From the NCBI GenBank assembly GCA_013076295.1, contig RQOL01000699.1:5456001-5520000 (forward strand): a stretch of 64,000 nucleotides of DNA, written 5' to 3'. This DNA is from Sanderia malayensis (taxonomy: Eukaryota > Cnidaria > Scyphozoa > Semaeostomeae > Pelagiidae). Below the pieces are notes generated by a model. That model worked only from the letters and a program-made list of their open reading frames with translations. It did no database searches and was not told where the DNA came from. Of this stretch, positions 34,346 through 44,989 are shown in pieces (the stretch's first letter is position 1; each line of letters begins with the position of its first letter). The position numbers and the translations under genes are program-made.

Positions 34346-35456
34346 AAGTTGGTTTTGAGCCTTTGCCTTCTGAATGTGTGGCTACGTTGAATTCTGTAGT
34401 TGAGCTACCCGTTGGGACACCCTTGCGTGTAAGAGCAGATTTGTCTGGTAATCATTGTGGATTGGTTTTGTTTGGGGAACGCCAGTTGGTCAAGACTGAC
34501 GAGCGTGTTTTAGTTGCCCCTGTCGTGACAAAAGCGGATGATGACAATTCTGTTTTACTCGAGCTGGTAAACACAACTCGCAACAAGGTTTCGTTGCAGC
34601 CTGGCACCAAAGTGATGCACCTACAGCCCTTTGACGCAATCGTGGACGACTCAGTTCAGACGATGTTTGAAGGACAACAGAACACCGCAGAAGTGGCCAT
34701 TGGAGATTTCAAGCTAGAACACCTTTCAGATGACGAGCAAGACGTTCAGAACATGCTGCTTTCTGAAGTCATCCAGCCATCCGCAAGTCCGTGGAGCAGT
34801 CCAGTCGTACTGATCAAAAAACCGAACGGGGAGTATCGTTTCTGCGTGGACTACCGACGACTAAATGCTGTGACCAAGAAAGACGCATACCCTCTGCCAG
34901 AATTGACGAGACTCTGGATGCTCTCGGAAACGCAAAAGTCTTTACGACCATTGACTTGTAGTCTGGATTCTGGCAAGTCCCCATGAAGCAAGAAGACCGA
35001 GAGAAGACGGCATTCGCGACACACAATGGCCATTACTCGTTCAATGTGATGTCTTTTCGATTAGCCAATGCTCCTGCGACTTTCCAGAGACTTATGGATT
35101 TGGTTCTATCTGGCCTTCATTGGACGCATTGCCTCGTGTACCTCGATGACATCATTGTCTTTGCTCCAACTGTGGAAGAACATCTAAAACGATTGGACGT
35201 AGTTTTGGACAGAATTGAAACAGCCGGACTCACTCTGAAACCAGCAAAATGTCAATGGCTAGGGCGATTGGGGAAGTTTCTTGGACACATTGTCCCTGAA
35301 GAAGGAGTGACCGTGGACCCAGCCAAAGTCAGCTCTGTTAAGAATTTTCCGATTCCTCAGAACAAGACAGATGTAAGACGTTTCCTTGGATTGACGGGTT
35401 ATTACAGAAGATTCATCACCAATTATGCAAGCCGATCCAAACCGCTGGTAGATTAA
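34324..35456 (+). pseudogene. Gypsy reverse transcriptase, frameshifted
   Basis: [20 protein letters not shown] and [18 protein letters not shown] give the finger motifs. A frame break near 34905 and an in-frame stop in the palm-A region follow. FRLANAPATFQRLMD, HCLVYLDDIIVFA (catalytic YLDD) and FLGLTGYYRRFITNYAS complete the domain in the frame 34983-35456. The enzyme would copy RNA to DNA, but the breaks make it inactive. Confidence 0.85.
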
Positions 35457-35501
35457 ACAAAGAAGAAACGCCTCTTTCAGCGGACAAAAGACGCCGACAA
35501 T

Positions 35502-35960
35502 GTGTTTCAAGAGCTGAAAAACTGTCTGATTTCTGCACCTGTTCTGCAATGCCCAGACGTCTCGCTACAGTTCAAGCTCTACACTGATGCTTGCGACTAT
35601 GGCCTGGGAGCAGTTCTCGCTCAAGAAACAGATGATGGTGAAGCAGTAATTGCTTACGCGAACCGAATATTGAAGCCATCTGAAGCCAAGTATGCTGTAT
35701 TGCAGAAAGAAGCCCTTGGTATTGTCTGGGCGTTGAAATACTTTTATCCTTATTTGTATGGCAGACATTTCACCATTGTTACCGACCATCACCCACTGAA
35801 ATGGCTGAGGACTATGGACGCTCCAAACAACCTCTTTGCGAGATGGATCAGTGAAATCCAAGGGTATGATTTTGACGTCATCAATCGGCCTGGAAAACTC
35901 CATGGAAACGCTGACGCTCTTTCCAGATGTCCAGTTCAATATGATCTTTTGGCGGTATGA
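35502..35960 (+). pseudogene. Gypsy RNase H
   Basis: LYTDACDYGLGAVLAQ, KYAVLQKEALGIVWALKYFY and FTIVTDHHPLKWLR are the RNase H core with D, E and D. GKLHGNADALSRCP is the conserved end. The domain itself is uninterrupted; a stop at about 35456 separates it from RT. Confidence 0.85.
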
Positions 35961-37326
35961 TGTCATCCAGCTACAGAAACAGGACGAATACGCCGGAAAA
36001 TGGATTGTCTTTTTGTCAGAAGGAGAGCTGCCATCTGACAAAGATGTAGCAAACAAGATGGTGAAAGAGAAAGAAAACTTTGTCGTTGGAGATGACGGAA
36101 TGCTGTACCGAAAGTGCAAGACCAAGACTGGCCATGCAAGAAGACAGCTTGTGGCGCCAAAGCTGCAGATTGGACAGATATTAATGCGGATGCACGACCA
36201 TCAGTTATCCGGACGTCCAGGTTTCTTCAGAACACCTCGAAAAGTACAACAGAAATACATTTGGCCGAAAATGAAGAGCAGCATCAAGAGACACATCCGG
36301 CACTGTGGAGAATGTGCGGAGTTCAAATCTCCAAAGCCGGCCGGAAAGAAACCTGTGAAATCTATTGTAACCTCAAGGCCATTGCAAATCGTGGCTATGG
36401 ATTTTGTCGGTCCCTTGCCAAAGTCTGACAGAGGAAATATGTATGCTCTGGTAATGGTAGATCATTTCAGTCGTTGGCCTGTCATGTATTCAGTGGACAA
36501 TATAGAAGCTGAAACTGTCACTGTAAAGTTGCAAGACTTCATTCACACCTATGGTTGCCCTGAAGAATTGTTGTCTGATAGAGGAAGTCATTTTACGGCC
36601 GAACTGATAAAAGCACTTACCAAGCAAACGGGGGTAAAGAAGATATATACGTGTGCATTTCGACCTTCAACCAATGGCCTAAATGAACATCTGAATGGTA
36701 CGCTATTTCAAGGAGTTAAGATGTATGTTTCGAAAAGGCCATCAACACGGGACCAGTATCCAGACGCGTTAGTATTCGCATACAGAACAATGCCTCATTC
36801 AGTGACACAACATACCCCAGCGTTTCTCATGTTTGGAAGAGAATTAAACTCACCACTGGATATGAAACCGCCTACAAGGCTATATACTGTTGATCCAGTG
36901 AAGAGTATGCAGAACGAACGCCAGTTGGCTTACGAAATTGTTAAAAACTTGGTTTCGAAAGAACAAGCACGTCAGAAAAAGCATCACGATAAAAACCTAC
37001 CAAAAGTTAAAGTTACTGTCGGTGAAAAAGTATGGCTTCGTGACTTCATTATAAAGAAAGGAACCTCGAAGAAGTTTCACCAGCCATGGAAAGAACCCTA
37101 CGAAGTTGTGAAGATCGTAGGAGAAAACAATGTCGAGATAAACATTGGCGGAACAAAGCGCGAGAAAACAAAAAGAGTTAATTTGGAACAGATCAAGAAA
37201 GCTAATGAAGCCGATGGAAGCCCAAGTGATATTGCAGAAGTAATGGACAAAATGCGTACCAGAATTCCTGGACAGAGACTCGTTACAAAATGTTTTGTGG
37301 AGTTTAATGATGGACATACACAATGA
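35836..37326 (+). CDS. Gypsy integrase, long uninterrupted frame
   Basis: The 496-codon frame contains an HHCC zinc domain (HDHQLSGRPGFFRTPRKV, IRHCGECAEF), then a DDE core (LQIVAMDFVGPLPKSDRGNM, ELLSDRGSHFTAELIK, GLNEHLNG) with all three acidic positions present, and a C-terminal GPY-like region (KKFHQPWKEPYEVVKI). Its real start is probably inside the frame, downstream of RNase H, because the first ~40 codons overlap RNase H in another frame. It catalyses insertion of element cDNA. It ends at a TGA at 37326, 150 bp before the LTR. Confidence 0.85.
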   Translation: MRDGSVKSKGMILTSSIGLENSMETLTLFPDVQFNMIFWRYDVIQLQKQDEYAGKWIVFLSEGELPSDKDVANKMVKEKENFVVGDDGMLYRKCKTKTGHARRQLVAPKLQIGQILMRMHDHQLSGRPGFFRTPRKVQQKYIWPKMKSSIKRHIRHCGECAEFKSPKPAGKKPVKSIVTSRPLQIVAMDFVGPLPKSDRGNMYALVMVDHFSRWPVMYSVDNIEAETVTVKLQDFIHTYGCPEELLSDRGSHFTAELIKALTKQTGVKKIYTCAFRPSTNGLNEHLNGTLFQGVKMYVSKRPSTRDQYPDALVFAYRTMPHSVTQHTPAFLMFGRELNSPLDMKPPTRLYTVDPVKSMQNERQLAYEIVKNLVSKEQARQKKHHDKNLPKVKVTVGEKVWLRDFIIKKGTSKKFHQPWKEPYEVVKIVGENNVEINIGGTKREKTKRVNLEQIKKANEADGSPSDIAEVMDKMRTRIPGQRLVTKCFVEFNDGHTQ

Positions 37327-37465
37327 ATAGACTCCGAGTTCGTTCCTGATGAACTGTCTCAAGAATTCAATACGAAGAAATAACTGTTTGAATTGTTCTT
37401 AACTTGTTGTTCGTAAATCGTTATTTCTTTTCATTATTAATATTTGGTAAATAGTAATTATCTTA

Positions 37466-37770
37466 GGGGGGAGATGTGTCACGATTTACTCATGAGCATC
37501 GAGCCCGTTACATAATCTCTATATTTAGTGTCATCCGCAATGTTTTTATATGGAAACCTAACCTGCTGTGTTAACGAAATTGTTTGCACACGTAGATATG
37601 TTATTTTTATAGTTTATGTAATTCTGTCCACGCAATGTTTATTTTGAGTTTCCCATTTTATATAAATAAGTGTAATTGTGCCAGTAGATTCAGATACATT
37701 CGAGTAGCAAACTGAAAAGCTGATCGAACTTTAAGTTGTCCATTCCTCTCGGCTATTGGGGTCTGTGACA
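37466..37770 (+). mobile_element. Gypsy polypurine tract and 3' LTR
   Basis: The polypurine tract AGGGGGGAGATG directly precedes TGTCACG at 37477. The LTR runs to GTGACA at 37770, giving TGTCAC...GTGACA inverted ends and about 294 bp. A TATATAAATAAG box lies at about 37669. No second LTR copy is present in the window, so the 5' end of the element is lost. Confidence 0.75.
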
Positions 37771-38480
37771 CGTGAGCCAATGAAAAACTACTTGACTGCT
37801 GCCTCGTGTCTTTTATCAGCCGATGGGGTTACAGATTTTCATCACTAGGACAAAGTGATGACAAATGTTTGATGCTGTTAAGTGCTTAATTTCCACAAAA
37901 GATCCAGATCCACAAAAATATATTCCTCATCTCACTGATGGGCGACACTTGGTGTGAAGAAATCAAGGGTTGAAGAAAGGGAGGACAACATTTCTTCACC
38001 TTCCACTGATCTTAATGTGTGTAAGAACTCTGTGCGTATTTCCAGCTCTTTACCAGAAATGGAGCCAATGTCTTTGGACATAAGTGCAAATTACAGAATT
38101 GATTCTGATCAATCACATTGGTTTACTATATCAAGAAGCAAACAAATCTTCCTGATTCAAAAAAATATGACATTCTTTGCAATATCTGGAAACCAAATCA
38201 GCATTTTATTTTCCCGAAGAACGACAATGGTAGGAAATTCCAGTATTCTTGGTTTAATTCTTTTCCTTAGCTAGTTTTTTCACGAGCACTCGACGGTGCC
38301 TTTTGTTTATATTGCGTTCTGTTTGGTGGAGAGAGCACTCGCCACGCTACAAAGCCTGACAACTATTCCGAGCGCCGCTGACTGAATGGCAGAATGCCTT
38401 AAGATGTCTTAAAAGTCATTCTTCTCAATCGCCTGTCCTCTCAATCTGCAAAAGTACAAAAGTAACGGTATTAAAGTTGT
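37771..38480. other. No gene recognised
   Basis: A 106-codon frame at 37954-38274 has no recognisable domain and lies between TE remnants. Confidence 0.35.
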
Positions 38481-39330
38481 AATAGTTAGCTTTAGTTGCT
38501 AAGCAAGTTGATGCTGAAGGTGGCATAACAAAAAGTCCATGTGAATGTCCTCGTGGAAATTGGCTTTGCAGCCATATGGCAGCATCTGCAATTTATGCCA
38601 ACGAAATAGGTCTTTCAAAAACTGATCTCCAAATTCATGGATTGGAAGGGTAAAAAAAGCTGTAAAACAAGAGTCAAAATCTTATGCTGCTTACTTTCCT
38701 GAGGCTAGACCAGAATTTGCGTGATTATCAAGGCCTGTTAATGACTCTGATAGGGGGTTCCTTATTCCTCCCTCGCAGAGACATCTGTGCAAGTTCCAAT
38801 GCAGTGGATTGTAGGTCGAGAACCACCGCAAAAATGGAAAGACCCAAGAGCGCAGTTTTAATTCAGGATACCATTGATAAATTTATTGAAAACAAGGAGG
38901 CATTTATTACAAAATGCAATGTTACTGATAAACAAATTCAATTGCTTGTAGAGAAAACAGATGTCAAAAGAAAATCAGAACTATAAGGTCAATATCGCTG
39001 ATCGCATCTAGCTGGCAGAAACATTTTGGAGATGTGATTCAACCGTGCTCACGAAATACCTAGCAAATCGCACTTTCTTACCATCAATTTTAAAGAAATT
39101 AAGAGGTGAATATACTTTGGGGATTAAAGATGCCATAATGTGGGGTAAGATGTATGAAAACATTGCCATTGAGGAATAAAAGAAAATTACAGGAAATAAT
39201 GTGCCACCAGCTGGTTAACACCCTGGTGGAATTATTGAGACACACTCTGTAAGTAAGGAAGTCTTTGAGGTCAAATGCCTCTGGAAGTATGCCATCCAAG
39301 AACACAATGCATGGCTTCTAGAATGACTCT
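38481..39330 (+). pseudogene. SWIM-finger plus YqaJ-like nuclease remnant
   Basis: GGITKSPCECPRGNWLCSHM forms a SWIM zinc finger (CxCx(n)CxH) at about 38516-38590. Further down, IKDAIMWGKMYENIAIEE and KEVFEVKCLWKYAIQEHNAW (about 39100-39310) resemble the YqaJ-type exonuclease fold with the E-x-K catalytic pair. The SWIM plus YqaJ combination is common in uncharacterised cnidarian and other invertebrate gene families. Many stops and frame changes show decay. Confidence 0.55.
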
Positions 39331-39730
39331 GCCCATGACACATAATGTTGTAGGAACCATTCTTCAAAAGCAAAGCTTTTCACCCAGCCACTATCTGTGA
39401 CACTTTATCCTTTAGCTGCTTTGTAATACTTTTCTGGATCTCTGATAACATCTTGCCACCATACTGTTATTGACCACGGGTATTGCCAGAGTGATTGAGA
39501 TTTTACTATCAATAAATGCTTAACTTATTGTTTTATAGCTTATAGTCCAGGTACAGTTTGTATCACTCAATCCAGTCTCAAATTTCATCTATTTTCTTTG
39601 ATAGCAAGACGAAGGCAACTTTTTTTTAACTTTTTGGTTCCTTTTGGGCCATATGTGTCGCCATTGACAATAATGAGCCTCATCATGCTGTTCCTCCTCC
39701 GCCAACTCAACGTTAACAGGACCCCGTTGC
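39331..39730. other. No gene recognised before the retroelement frame
   Basis: Stop-rich; may contain degraded RT palm sequence belonging to the frame that starts near 39730, but no motif was readable. Confidence 0.3.
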
Positions 39731-40781
39731 TCGCCAAATCTGTTGAATGTGGCTCCGAAAGTCGTTTATTACCCAAAATCTACAAAGTCATGGTTAATTG
39801 CAAAGCCAGGGAAGATAGACCTCGCAAAGAAATTGTTCAAAGATACTAACATAAATATTACAGTGGATGGTCAAAGACCCCTGGGTGTTGTAATTGGCTC
39901 AGCTGATTTTCGAAAAAACTTTATTAAGGAGAAAGTTGATAAATGGGTGCGTGAACGTACTATATTGTCCAAGATTGCAACTATTTACCTTCAGGCAGCG
40001 TATTGTGCTTTCACGGCCGGATGTCGTCACAAGTTTAATTACACGTTGAGAACTATCCCTTGCTTAAATGAACACCTTAATCCGGTTGAAGATGTCATCC
40101 ATCACAAACTCATTCCAGCTTTGTGCGAAGGCCGCTCTTGCAGTGACGATGAGAGTTTGCTGTTATCCCTCCCAGTAAAACTTGGTGGTCTGGGAATTCC
40201 TGATTTGACGAAGACAGCTGCATTCGAATATGATGCCTCTAAATCCATCACGGAACAATGCACAAAGAATACAATTCGTCAAAATAATCCGGTGGTTGAA
40301 GGCAATGATTACGCGCTTGTGAATTCTGATATCACAAAAAAGAAGTCGGAATACTATGCAAGTATCATAGCCTTCCTTCGTGAAAACATGACTTCATCTC
40401 AATGCAAGGCCTACGAGATAGCATGTTCCGATGGTGCATCGATTTGGCTCTCATCGTTGCCTTTGAAATCAAAACATTTCCACCTCTCGAAACGTGAATT
40501 TCCTGATGGTATATTCTTGAAGTACACAAGGAACTTAAAGAACCTTCCTTCCGAATGTGTTTGCAAGGCAAAGTTTAGTGTCGACCATGCTCTTTCATGC
40601 AAGATTGGTGGTTTTGTCACCCTTTGACACAATGAAATGAGGGATCTTACTGCTGATTTTTTGTTTGTTTGTTTTTTTGTTTGTCATCTTATTTTAATTC
40701 GATATCTCTAATAGCTTTACAGAAAAACTAATCTAAATCGAATATTTAACTACCATAATTTATTACGAATCGAGATACAAT

Positions 40782-42905
40782 TTAACCGCATACAATACAA
40801 GCATGGCATTTACAAGCCGGCCCGTTCCACTGTTTTATTTGTCTCTTGAAAGTTTGGACATTTTCGGCCAGTTTAAGTTCTTTTGGCAATGCATTCCAGA
40901 TTTGTGGTCCCAACGACAAGAGACTTTTCGAGCCAAATGTTACTTGGTTTGGTCTATGATGAATCAATTCTTTTGGATTCCTTGCTGACCTTGTTGTTTG
41001 TTTTAATTTAAAAATGTTTTGTATAAAAGGGGGATTCAGCTTTGCGACAGTTTTATAAATTTCAATACAAAGGGTTCTGAGACGGCTGATCCTCATTGTG
41101 CTTTTTCCTGCTTTTGAAAGTAAGGTGTCATACGAGCTTGTAGTGTCGTTAAAAAGAAATTTGAGAGCTCTTTCTTGGATCTTCTCAATTTTTTCAACAG
41201 ATTTCGCAGAGGAAAAATGCCATACTAAAGGGCAGTAATTAAAGTTCGAACATACAAAAATTTGGACCGATATCTTTTTGGCGTCAAAACCCATGTAACC
41301 CTGAAGTCTTTTTAATGCCTTTAGTTGTGCAGCGGCTTTTCTGCACAGATCGGAAATATGTTCATCAAAAGTTAGGTTGTGATCAATTTTTACCCCCAAT
41401 AGTTTTACTATGTTTTCAGATTTTATCTGCTTCCCATGTATGGTTATTGTTTTTCCGGTTGTGTCGTTCTTGCCTTTGCTAACAAGTAGGGCATGAAATT
41501 TATCTGGGTTCGCAATCATTTGGTTCCTTTCCAACCAGTCGATTGCGACATTTGATTCTTGTTCTAAGATTCTAATCAGATTTGGGAAGGAGTTTGAAAA
41601 AGCTGTCAAAGTGTTGTCATCTGCGTAATTATGCAGAGTTGCTTTCTTTATATAAAAAAATGTGGTACGAACTGGCTCACCCTTGTCTAAGGGGGTAACA
41701 GCAGCCCGCTTCCCCTTGTCTGGAAACTGACATTTCTTAAAACTATTATTTATTGCATTTGTTAGCGGTACCGCAAGTTCTCGAGAAGCTAAAAGCACTA
41801 GCTTAGGCGGAATTTGATCTTCCCCTGTTGACTTTTTGCTATCTACGTTTTTTAAAAACTTCATGACTTCATTCGATTCGACGGCACGAAATGAAAAGGT
41901 TGGAAAATCGTTTTTTGGATTTTGAATTATAGCTAAGATACTAGGATGGGTTGCATATTTTTCAAGAATCAATCTCACAATGTCTCTATCACTGGTTTGT
42001 TCATATCTGTCAGCTAGGCATTGTGGTTTTTTCCCACTTGATTTTTCGACTATATTAATGTAATGTTCGTTAAAAGTCTCAGCAAGCTCACGATCATCAG
42101 TAATGATCTTCTCGTCCTTTACAAGCAAAATGTCGTTCCCTGATAAGCCCCCTTTATTTGTCAGGAATGGTTTCACTAGATTCCAGAAATCTTTATTTGT
42201 CATTAACCCATTTTCCGTCACCTTGTTGAAATGAGATTTGATCGCCTTTTTTCTGAGAGAGACGCATTTATTCCTCTGCTTTTTGAAATTGAGCTCGTTT
42301 TCTCTGGAGGGGTTTTTCTTGAATTTTTTCTGTAGGCGAGATCTGTTATATATTTCTTTTCTCCATGTTTTATTCATAAAGGGTGCGTCGTTTCCCCTCA
42401 CAGTTTTGGTTCGCAGGGGGGCATGTTTATCTATGATTTTGTGAAACTTATTTTCTAAATCCTCATAGCAAAAATTTGGATCGTCTGAGAAACATACCAG
42501 GCTAGCATTTTTTACATCAGATAGAAAATTTTCAGTAGAGAACTTTTTGTAACTTCTATAAGTAATCTTCTTGGGCTTGAGTCGGGGAATGCAAGACTTC
42601 ATACATGTTGTGACCATAAGATGGCAGTCATTTAAACCGGTTTCAAAAGCAGATGTTTTTTGAAAGTTCCGTTTACGATTTGTAAGAATCACGTCTATGG
42701 AAGAACTATGATTACTTGTAAAGCAGGTTTTACCCCTCACTAAGTTTTCAAGATCAAAAACGTCGCAGAACTCTTTGAGGTTCTCGAAACCAGGGTGCCT
42801 ACGATTTTGCCAGTCTATATTTATGTCACCATAAATGATAACATTTTCGTACTTATCTAAAGCTTTATTCACGCAAGATGATAACTCTTGGAAGAATGCT
42901 GTCAT
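40782..42905 (-). CDS. LINE ORF2 with RT core deleted in frame
   Basis: A 707-codon open frame. VIIYGDINIDWQN and SSIDVILTNR are the end of the endonuclease (GDxN, SxxDxI). A linker follows, then FLKNVDSKKSTGEDQIPPKL and AAVTPLDKGEP (RT start). At that point the frame jumps directly to FFYIKKATLHNYADDNTLTA (the YADD motif region). In this LINE family roughly 130-160 residues, including the FxDxxxAFD palm-A motif and the SGVPQGSxLGP motif, normally lie between. The C-terminal thumb and CCH-like tail (CKCHACIVCG) are present. An in-frame deletion has therefore left an open but catalytically dead RT. Confidence 0.8.
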   Translation of the reverse strand: MTAFFQELSSCVNKALDKYENVIIYGDINIDWQNRRHPGFENLKEFCDVFDLENLVRGKTCFTSNHSSSIDVILTNRKRNFQKTSAFETGLNDCHLMVTTCMKSCIPRLKPKKITYRSYKKFSTENFLSDVKNASLVCFSDDPNFCYEDLENKFHKIIDKHAPLRTKTVRGNDAPFMNKTWRKEIYNRSRLQKKFKKNPSRENELNFKKQRNKCVSLRKKAIKSHFNKVTENGLMTNKDFWNLVKPFLTNKGGLSGNDILLVKDEKIITDDRELAETFNEHYINIVEKSSGKKPQCLADRYEQTSDRDIVRLILEKYATHPSILAIIQNPKNDFPTFSFRAVESNEVMKFLKNVDSKKSTGEDQIPPKLVLLASRELAVPLTNAINNSFKKCQFPDKGKRAAVTPLDKGEPVRTTFFYIKKATLHNYADDNTLTAFSNSFPNLIRILEQESNVAIDWLERNQMIANPDKFHALLVSKGKNDTTGKTITIHGKQIKSENIVKLLGVKIDHNLTFDEHISDLCRKAAAQLKALKRLQGYMGFDAKKISVQIFVCSNFNYCPLVWHFSSAKSVEKIEKIQERALKFLFNDTTSSYDTLLSKAGKSTMRISRLRTLCIEIYKTVAKLNPPFIQNIFKLKQTTRSARNPKELIHHRPNQVTFGSKSLLSLGPQIWNALPKELKLAENVQTFKRQIKQWNGPACKCHACIVCG

Positions 42906-43069
42906 GTTTGATGATGCAGGGGGTCTGTAAACAGCGAAAAGGGCCCACTTTTTTTTATTTAATTTAGCTCGGTGCAGATCATTTCTAGATTATCGCTTTC
43001 TAAAGTTGGAACTCTGTTACATATAACTCCTTTCCTAGTAAATTGCATAAGACCTCCACCATGCTCATT

Positions 43070-43775
43070 TCAGTCCCTTCGTAGTGGGTTTTGGTAATTT
43101 TCGATAATGAAATTTTGAGTTGGGAAATCACTACTTAGTTTCGTTTCTGCAACTACCATAATATCTGGAAAAGCTTTCTGCATTATTTCTCTAAGTTCGG
43201 ATATCTTGTTTCTTAGACTATTTATGTTTAAATATGCAATTAATGGATTATTTGGGTACTTGTTTCTCAGCCTATTTAAATCTTCTAATTCAGAAAGCTT
43301 CTCCTGAGTATTAATTATGTCTTCATTTTGTCTTGAGATATGCTCTCCTATAGGGGCGACTGAATCACTTAGCATTTCTGAAGTTAAATTAGTACTTGCA
43401 GATGACAAACTATATGAAAAGTCTCTACGATTTCTTGGTAGTCAACTTTGAGTTAAATACCTTATAAAGTTTTCTGTTATTATCTTGGATCCGTATTGAT
43501 TCAGATGCAAACCCCATCTATTTAAATGAACTGGGTTCACATTCTCATGAGTTATGAATCTTGTTCGGCTTTCTCGCAGCATTTCCCCAAGAAGTACATT
43601 TACTGCTCTTCTCTTTGTCTCCATTTCGGGTGAGTCTGTTCTTCTGATAAGACCTGATACGGTTGCTTTTTGACCATGCGATTCAATTTCCTTAGCAATT
43701 CCTATGATCCTCTCGGCAATCTCCTTCGGCTCCTCGTATCTTAAATCGTTCGTTCCGCAGTGTAGGATTATTTAG
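43070..43775 (-). pseudogene. LINE SGNH-esterase and endonuclease start
   Basis: IILHCGTNDLRYEEP (about 43774-43730; SGNH block III GTND) and HLNRWGLHLNQYGSKII (about 43535-43485; block V) indicate an SGNH hydrolase/esterase-like domain, known from CR1 LINEs. It ends at a stop at 43442. The next frame (43408-43070) starts the EEP endonuclease: NPLIAYLNINSLRNKISEL, FPDIMVVAETKL. The reading is broken again near 43075. Confidence 0.7.
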
Positions 43776-44299
43776 TGTCCAAAGTATGCAAGGACGTATG
43801 CAAAGTGCCTTGTTTGCAACAATCTGAGAATGGTAGCGAACTACGAGCTGATGTTAGTGCTAGAGGGTTTTAGCAGCGTATGCAACGAGCATTTGTTGAC
43901 GTTAGGGTATTTTACTCTTTTGCTCCAAGTTACCGCTGCAAAACCCTAGCTTCAACGTTTAGATCAATGGAGCTTGAAAAGAAACGAAAATATAATGAAG
44001 TCATCATGAACGAAGAAAATGGAACTTTTACCCCATTGATATTTTCTTGCAATGGTGGTATGAGCCGTGAAACAAGAAAATTTTTCCAGCAATTGTCTGA
44101 ACTAATTTCAGAAAAGCACAATCAAAATGTTAGTGAAACATGTGCATAGGTTAAAAGAAAGTCGGGTTTCTGCTTACTCAGAACTGCTGTTTTGTGCATT
44201 AGAGGTTCAAGGTCTCGAAAACATAATGTCCCCATTGGTGAAAAGGGCGATATTGACAGTAGAAACGTTTTATCTAGTATTATTTATTAGAAACAGTTA

Positions 44300-44989
44300 C
44301 CTGTACATAGTTTGATTTTATTTATTGTTTTACAAGTTTTTGTGAAAAATAAAAAAAAAGAAATGTTTCGATCCAAATGTCCATCTTATTTTACAACAAT
44401 TGACCAATCAGCGCACTGCGAGAAAAATAAAAATTATAGGGGGGCGGGGGCAAAAATCCCGCTAGAAAATGTAAGAAAGTGATGTTTTTCCTGATTTCCT
44501 GCTGTCATCAATAATTTTACAAAAAAAAACCAAAAATTTTAACAATAGCAAAATAAACATTTTCACACATAAACATGACAACCAAAACATGCCAAAATGT
44601 CCCACCATTAACGTAAAATCAATCCTCTCTTTTTGAAAGTTAGCAAAGACCAATAAATATGCACAAACAATAAACAAAGCGTAATGACAAATTTGTTCCA
44701 AATCGATGTTTTGTATGGGCAAAATTATGGTTCTAAACATGGAATTTACTTGATGTTTGCTCTATTTATTCAATTACAATAATGATAATGAAATCAAGAC
44801 CACATCTCAACAGAATAGATTTTCATCTTAAACCCCGACCCAAGCGTTGCCGCAAACTGTATCAAAATAGTGAAAAAGTGAACCTAACGAACATTTCTCT
44901 CCAACCCACACAAATTTTGTATATATTTTATACCTAAAAGCATTTTATGCTTTTGGGCATAAAATATTTCGACTTTGATATATTTTGCA
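44300..44989. other. No gene recognised
   Basis: A-rich 3' tail-like sequence (AAAAATAAAAAAAAAG at about 44344) may be the 3' end of the split retroelement. The remaining DNA is AT-rich. Confidence 0.35.

Larger units (their letters stand above)
40650..43786 (-). mobile_element. Nested 5'-truncated LINE (CR1/L2-like)
   Basis: A minus-strand LINE begins abruptly inside an SGNH esterase-like segment at about 43775 and ends in an (AAAC)n-like tail at about 40650-40685. The abrupt 5' end and simple-repeat 3' tail are hallmarks of target-primed reverse transcription. It sits between codons of the retroelement described above, which continues on both sides. Confidence 0.8.
39743..44300 (+). pseudogene. 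Retroelement with CCHC and restriction-like endonuclease, split by a LINE
   Basis: The left part (39743-40627) reads KVVYYPKSTKSWLIAKPGK, LAAAYCAFTAG-like, LPVKLGGLGIPDL and CVCKAKFSVDHALSCKIGGF: a reverse-transcriptase C-terminal region with a CCHC motif. It runs into a TGA where homologues have the Arg of an RHNE motif, then HNEMRDLTADFL. After the nested LINE the same protein resumes at 43787 (VCKDVCKVPCLQ), then LRADVSARGF, a TAG, QRAFVDVRVFYSFAPSYR and GTFTPLIFSCNGGMSRE, the restriction-like endonuclease part, ending near 44300 in stops. The two halves are co-linear. The element family is a non-LTR type with a C-terminal nuclease; its exact clade is uncertain. Confidence 0.7.

Noticed and set aside
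40803..40988. Plus-strand frame opposite the LINE ORF2 end
   Set aside because: Antisense shadow of the LINE coding sequence.
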